NCBI RefSeq assembly: GCF_032017025.1 | Contig: NZ_DALZQO010000008.1 | Coordinates: 59,510-123,509 of the forward strand | Direction: 5' to 3' | Origin: Hydrogenoanaerobacterium sp032017025 | Lineage (GTDB): Bacteria; Bacillota; Clostridia; Oscillospirales; Ruminococcaceae | DNA: 64,000 bases | Shown here: positions 59,924 through 64,000 of the stretch, in pieces | How positions within the stretch are numbered: position 1 is the stretch's first letter | How the letters are laid out: each line of letters starts with the position of its first letter | The notes under the pieces: generated by a model | What the model saw: the letters and a program-made list of their open reading frames with translations, nothing else | Told to the model about the DNA's origin: nothing | The model's database searches: none | Translations under genes and position numbers: made by a program

Positions 59924-61666
59924 CTACAGCTCCAGCAGCTTATCTCCCTTTATTTCTTCACCGCTCCACCGAATTACAGCAAAGTTTCCATTTGAGTGGG
60001 CATCCACCTTGTTAATCCATTCAATCTCATTGCTTGCCTTTGCTTTTAGTATTTTATTTTGGGTATCGGTGGCGTATAGAGAAGAATTGATGACCCACCA
60101 TTTACTGTGGATACCTGCACGGTGCAGGTCTTCCTCTAAGCGCATCGCCTCGAAAACAGGGGTAGTTTCAGCAAGTGTAACGATAATCACCTCTGTTTGG
60201 TTGGCATCACGCAGTTTAGGAAGAAGCTCTTTAACCGATTCAGGTGTATCACCCATGGTGCGCTGTACCTCTTTGTGGTAGCTTTGTGTAGAATCAAGCA
60301 AAAGCAACGTATGCCCTGTAGGGGCGGTGTCGATTACCACAACTTCTTTTTCAGCACGCTGCACAATATCTGCGAAAGCGCGGAATACCGCAATCTCCTG
60401 TGTACAGGGAGAACGAAGATCTTCTTCGATATACGCAATATCGTCCTCATTCATATTGTTTTCTCTCGCTTTGTTGAGGACGGTTTCTCTGTATTTCGCT
60501 AAAACCTCTTGTTCATCAATATGGCTCATAGAGATGTTTGGCTGCTCATCAATTACATATTTCAAATGAGCTGCAGGATCTGTAGTTGTCAAATGGACTT
60601 TGACCCCTTTGTGTGCCAAACTCAAAGCGATTGCGGCCGCAATTGTGGTTTTTCCGACGCCACCTTTGCCCATTGTGAAAATCACCTTTTTACGGGTTTG
60701 GTAGATATCCTCAATCACATCATTAAGACCCGATATGTCATTTGCATTTAAGGTTTCTTTACTCATGGAGTGTTGGTCGGAATGTAAGAACGCGCGAATA
60801 TTAGCAAGCCCCATGATGTTGTACGCCCTAAGAGGAATTTGGTATGTCTCGATCTGCTTTAGGCTATCAGGCATTCCAGTAAGTGCCTTTTCCTGTTTGC
60901 GATACAGGCCTTCAGATACCGCATCATCAAACTCTGATAAAACACCGTTGATAACCAATATTTGATTTTCTACACCAAGCTCTCTCAGTTCTGTCGACGC
61001 TCTGCTTGCTTCTTTTAGCGGGGCATCTTCCGGACGGGAGACCAGTATAAGAGTTGTCATGTTTCCATCTGCAAGGGTTGATACTGCATTTTTGTACACT
61101 TCTTTTCTATCTTCTAAACCGGAAAGCTGACCAAGGCAGGAAGCACCGTGAGTGTTCTCGCTGATAAAATTGCTCCATGCAGACGGAAGCTGTAGCATCC
61201 TAAGGGTGTGGCCGGTCGGAGCAGTATCAAAAATGATATGGTCGTATTCATTTGCTATCGCTTTGTCTGTAATAAAGTTAGAGAATTCGTTAAATGCTGC
61301 AATTTCTACCGTACAAGACCCGGAAAGCTGTTCTTCCATATTTTTTATGACAGCCTCAGGCAATTTACCGCGATAAGGAACGATGACACTTTCACGGTAC
61401 TCGGCAGCAGATTGAATCGGGTCAAGGTTTGCAACAACTAAACCGGAAACATCTTGGATAGGCGTACCTTTTCCATTAAGCTCGGTATCAAATACATCCT
61501 GCAAATTAGATGCAGGATCGGTACTGATCAGCAATACCTTCTTACCACCATCTGCTAGGGTTATCGCAGTGGCACAGGCGGTTGATGTCTTTCCAACGCC
61601 GCCTTTTCCTGTGTAAAACAAGTATTTTGTAAGTGTTATTTCTTGAGGATTAAGGCTCTTTGCCAT
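59924..61666 (-). CDS. arsA: Arsenical pump-driving ATPase ArsA
   Basis: The 580-residue protein is two fused ATPase halves, each with a P-loop: YTGKGGVGKTSTACA near residue 14 and FTMGKGGVGKTTIAAA near residue 330, and DTAPTGHTLR(L) switch motifs near 147 and 451. It normally drives ArsB or Acr3. The start at 61666 overlaps the arsD stop by one base (TAATG). No pump gene is in the window, which is odd. Confidence 0.96.
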   Translation of the reverse strand: MAKSLNPQEITLTKYLFYTGKGGVGKTSTACATAITLADGGKKVLLISTDPASNLQDVFDTELNGKGTPIQDVSGLVVANLDPIQSAAEYRESVIVPYRGKLPEAVIKNMEEQLSGSCTVEIAAFNEFSNFITDKAIANEYDHIIFDTAPTGHTLRMLQLPSAWSNFISENTHGASCLGQLSGLEDRKEVYKNAVSTLADGNMTTLILVSRPEDAPLKEASRASTELRELGVENQILVINGVLSEFDDAVSEGLYRKQEKALTGMPDSLKQIETYQIPLRAYNIMGLANIRAFLHSDQHSMSKETLNANDISGLNDVIEDIYQTRKKVIFTMGKGGVGKTTIAAAIALSLAHKGVKVHLTTTDPAAHLKYVIDEQPNISMSHIDEQEVLAKYRETVLNKARENNMNEDDIAYIEEDLRSPCTQEIAVFRAFADIVQRAEKEVVVIDTAPTGHTLLLLDSTQSYHKEVQRTMGDTPESVKELLPKLRDANQTEVIIVTLAETTPVFEAMRLEEDLHRAGIHSKWWVINSSLYATDTQNKILKAKASNEIEWINKVDAHSNGNFAVIRWSGEEIKGDKLLEL

Positions 61667-62058
61667 TAACAACAACCACCTTTACAGTTACATCCACCGT
61701 CATTCTTTTTTGACGTTACTTTTACCTTGGATACTCCTATACCCAAATAGCTTTCGGGAACATTCAAAAGTTGAGCCAGCTCATTGTTTGTGGGGTAGCT
61801 GCCTTTTTTTACAATTTCTCCATCTAAAACAGTAATTGGCAGCACCTCTACTCCGCCACTGTTCATCATTTGATTTACTTTTGTGTTTTTTATAAACTCT
61901 TGCGGAGCATTGAAAAGATTGAAACGGGTAACCTCAACGCCGTTTTTCTTTAAGCTGCTCAGTACGGTAGAAATGCGGAGCAGCTCGGGGTCTACAGAAA
62001 CACCACAAAGACCGGTAGCACAACACATAGCAGGCTCGTAAATAAACATTTTTTTCAT
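61666..62058 (-). CDS. arsD: Arsenic metallochaperone ArsD
   Basis: The 130-residue chaperone passes arsenite to ArsA. Cys12, Cys13 and Cys18 in AMCCATGLCG are the binding triad, and a second Cys set ends the protein (GGCNCKGGCC). GAGGAG precedes the ATG. It is translated directly into arsA. Confidence 0.95.
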   Translation of the reverse strand: MKKMFIYEPAMCCATGLCGVSVDPELLRISTVLSSLKKNGVEVTRFNLFNAPQEFIKNTKVNQMMNSGGVEVLPITVLDGEIVKKGSYPTNNELAQLLNVPESYLGIGVSKVKVTSKKNDGGCNCKGGCC

Positions 62059-62095
62059 AGCAAATATCTCCTCTAACTAATTTTTGTTGATATTC

Positions 62096-62425
62096 TCAGT
62101 TGCATAAATTCTGCTGCTTGCATCTACAATAGTTTTCGCAATCGTTAGTATAACAAGGCATATTTTTAAGTTTTGTTTCCAAATACGTAAACAAATCCAA
62201 ATTCTCAGTAACAAACGATTTGTCTATTTTGTAATATGTCCACTGCGCATTTTTATAGCTTTCTAAAACGCCTGCCTTTTTCAAAGTGGTTAAGTGCCTT
62301 GAAGCATTAGACTGTGTTAAACCTAAACACGCCTCAATTTCACAAACGCACATATCACCCTTCATAATCTGTGCCAATATACGCAGCCTAGTTTCATCTG
62401 CAAGTGCTTTTAATACATCTACCAC
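62096..62425 (-). CDS. arsR: ArsR-family arsenite-responsive repressor 1
   Basis: From the GTG at 62425 the product has 109 residues: a winged helix with GDMCVCEIEACLGLTQSNAS carrying the CxC arsenite site, and a Cys-rich tail. The GTG is preferred because GGAGGTG stands five bases upstream and an operator palindrome lies beyond; an in-frame ATG at 62494 would place the palindrome inside the gene. It lies 37 bp before arsD and should be the regulator of arsDAC. Confidence 0.9.
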   Translation of the reverse strand: MVDVLKALADETRLRILAQIMKGDMCVCEIEACLGLTQSNASRHLTTLKKAGVLESYKNAQWTYYKIDKSFVTENLDLFTYLETKLKNMPCYTNDCENYCRCKQQNLCN

Positions 62426-62453
62426 ATCTTCACCTCCCTCTAGATGTATCTTC

Positions 62454-62486
62454 GTATGAGCATATACGCATATACTATGCTCATAC
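62454..62486. promoter_or_regulatory. Probable ArsR operator
   Basis: GTATGAGCATA (62454-62464) and TATGCTCATAC (62476-62486) are perfect 11-bp inverted arms with an 11-bp spacer, centred 45 bp before the arsR start. No other palindrome lies between the two arsR genes. Confidence 0.7.
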
Positions 62487-62596
62487 AAAGTCATTTGTTA
62501 CAACAACTTAAGAAAGAAATCCATCTTAATAAATTTATTATAAAACTAAATTTATCGATATGATAAGTTTGCAATTAAGCCATTTTTACGATGACT

Positions 62597-62905
62597 TTAT
62601 TTGCATTCAGAAGTTTTTTCGATAGCATCTAGCACCGTTAATTTTTCAAGCAGTTGTTTTGCGTAGGTGCTACCCTCGATACTGATCGAATAGTAAGTCC
62701 ATTTGCCTTCCTTTCGACCCCGTACAACACCTGAATCACATAGTACTTTCATATGATGTGATAGAGTGGATTGGCTTATATGCAAACCATCCAGAAGCTC
62801 ACAGGCGCATTTTTCCCCGCTTTGGAGAAGCTCCAATATCATAAGGCGGTTTTCATCGCAAAAGGCTTTGAATACTTTTGCATTTTGCTCTAAATTACTT
62901 TTCAT
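62597..62905 (-). CDS. ArsR-family repressor 2
   Basis: The 102-residue protein has the same fold (KVFKAFCDENRLMILELLQSG), with the CxC site in GEKCACELL near residue 33, and SQSTLSHHMKVL as recognition helix. It differs well from repressor 1, so the two are not a recent duplication. Its own short palindrome lies upstream. It may read arsenite, antimonite or another metalloid. Confidence 0.88.
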   Translation of the reverse strand: MKSNLEQNAKVFKAFCDENRLMILELLQSGEKCACELLDGLHISQSTLSHHMKVLCDSGVVRGRKEGKWTYYSISIEGSTYAKQLLEKLTVLDAIEKTSECK

Positions 62906-63339
62906 TCTGTAATCCCTTCACATCTATATTTATAGATATTTGTATTATATTCCTCAAATCGATTTTCGTCAATCTAAAATTTACAAAAAATACGTCTTTT
63001 TTGATGCAAACATAATTAACAATATTTATAAAAGCGGAGCTGCTTACCAGCATCCCCGCTTTAAACATATTTAGACCAAATAGTAAATTTTAGCTGAATA
63101 AACCTAAATCGGTATGTATTACAGAAAAGCTCGCAAGCATACACCCAGCGACCACCGTAATTAGAGCACATTGAAAACTGAACAACTCGAATCGACAAGG
63201 GATACCAAGTTGGTGAGATAGTATGCCACGACATTGTTTAACACAATCGAGCATGCCTCACGTTGCATGGCAACGACCGATAACGTGTACAGGGGCAGAA
63301 GTGCCACACAGTAGTCAATGTAGAGCCAAAATTATATAA
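62906..63339. other. Decayed element DNA, no intact gene
   Basis: This 434-bp stretch holds a short palindrome ATCTATA-TT-TATAGAT (62922-62937), probably the operator of ArsR 2, and a hairpin AAAGCGG/CCGCTTT at 63031-63062. The rest (63100-63339) has no frame of note and looks like eroded mobile DNA. Confidence 0.5.
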
Positions 63340-63519
63340 CCACCAAATTTTTATAATACCTCTCAAATAATAGAGTTATTAGCTATAAGTAAGAAAAACA
63401 AGATATTTCCCACCATTTTTCTTGCGGCAGTTCTTGGGTTAAGGCGTAGTGAAGTCTTAGGACTTAAGTGGAATGCAATAGATTTTAGCAATAACTATCT
63501 AAAATTAAACGAAAAATAA
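63340..63519 (+). pseudogene. Tyrosine integrase fragment
   Basis: The frame ends at the TAA at 63517-63519 and shows AAVLGLRRSEVLGLKWNAI with the catalytic Arg region of tyrosine recombinases of conjugative elements. An in-frame TAA at 63337 closes it on the left and the C-terminal His-x-x-Arg and Tyr are missing, so about 60 residues of a ~390-residue protein remain. Confidence 0.8.
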
Positions 63520-63538
63520 TTAGAAAACTTGCCAAATC

Positions 63539-63943
63539 ACTGTTACCACATACGTTGCTCCGCAGGCTTATGATAGTGCCAAAGAGATCTCTCAGATACT
63601 TGATAATGGTACGGTACAAAGCGGCAGTGTGTCGATGGGCAAAGGCGGTTCACAGACAGTACAGATGATTGCGAAGCCTCTGCTTTCAGCAGGAGAAATA
63701 ATCAGGATACCGTTTGGTGAGTATATCGTTATTAAATCGGGAGGATGCCCACCTATGATGACAAAATTGCCGTATTACACCGATTATCTGCCTAAAATAA
63801 AGGACTATAAGGTAACCCGCAGAAATGAAGTAACACCTATTAAACGTATGTCGACGGAAGACATTAAGAGTATGGTCTTGACCGTATCTCGAATTGCGCA
63901 CCGTAAGACGGTGCGTATTTTTATTTTCAGTTGTAAATATTAG
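63539..63943 (+). pseudogene. TraG/VirD4-like coupling-protein fragment, copy 2
   Basis: This open piece encodes the C-terminal part of a conjugation coupling ATPase: TYVAPQAYDSAKEISQIL, then SGSVSMGKGGSQTVQ, then PFGEYIVIKSGGCPP near the middle. It is joined directly to the integrase remnant, with no N-terminal two-thirds (no Walker motifs), so it is a relic. It ends at TAG 63941-63943. Confidence 0.8.
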
Positions 63944-64000
63944 ACTTAGTCATATTGTCGAATTTACCCTAATTTTGGTTCATTATACCTTTACTTCAAT

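Noticed and set aside
59371..63664. Simple direct repeat flanking the ars genes, as from a transposition
   Set aside because: The two 45-base copies differ at six silent sites, so they are homologous gene relics of different age or origin rather than target-site or terminal repeats.
1..64000. CRISPR arrays, rRNA, tRNA genes and complete insertion sequences
   Set aside because: I found no regularly spaced repeats, no tRNA T-loop/anticodon arrangement and no intact transposase by reading. A covariance search would be more reliable for tRNA.

Overview
The window looks like the chromosome of an anaerobic, spore-forming Clostridia member, probably of the Ruminococcaceae/Oscillospiraceae type. The grounds are two [FeFe] hydrogenases, the redox repressor Rex, a SpoVT-type regulator, a SpoIIE-type phosphatase, an HPr-like protein without its histidine, many ferredoxin-type Cys motifs, strong AGGAGG ribosome sites and TTG/GTG starts. 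I saw no rRNA, tRNA or CRISPR array. GC content seems balanced but was not counted.

Layout. 1-2851: end of an LsrR-like SorC regulator, an LsrK-like autoinducer-2 kinase and two small cupin-type proteins. 3339-5466: a CPA2 antiporter with a P-II-like partner, then a small membrane protein. 5632-11751: an ABC exporter pair, a lone siroheme sulfite-reductase-like protein with a divergent LysR regulator, and a MATE pump. 11964-19769: alanine racemase, an ECF S component, an orphan lipoprotein binding protein, a PHP phosphoesterase, a His-rich metal/arsenic-type permease behind a hairpin-rich leader, an isocitrate dehydrogenase-like gene and rex. 19806-23880: an Xre regulator facing a 46-residue gene across two matching operators, a P-loop protein, pgi, a D,D-carboxypeptidase and an HPr-like protein. 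24218-26256: mtaB and a QueG-like ferredoxin protein.

26350-31810 is a hydrogen module. On the minus strand lie a 2Fe-2S protein, a PAS-bearing sensory [FeFe] hydrogenase (proton-shuttle Cys replaced by Ala) and a SpoIIE-type phosphatase. On the plus strand lie a small Cys protein and a catalytic-type [FeFe] hydrogenase. Both promoters carry Rex-like palindromes, and rex itself is about 10 kb away, so NADH/NAD+ balance and H2 may both feed into this unit.

31942-38331: a lipoprotein hydrolase, a Gfo/Idh oxidoreductase, a nitrate/sulfonate-type ABC uptake operon, a Crp-type regulator and spoVT. 38641-44767: a PRD regulator whose phosphorylation sites all look lost, followed by a mannose-family PTS and a nagA-like deacetylase. 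The PTS operon is split by about 225 bp of unexplained DNA between EIIB and EIIC. 44988-53378: kdpED, divergent from a 30-residue gene and kdpFABC. 53636-59164: a His/Arg/Asp-rich hypothetical and a TetR-controlled MacAB-like exporter operon with two clear operators.

59371-64000 is a mosaic accessory region. Two fragments of TraG/VirD4-like coupling-protein genes and a piece of a tyrosine integrase surround an arsRRDAC cluster that has no ArsB or Acr3 pump. It reads as a decayed integrative conjugative element.
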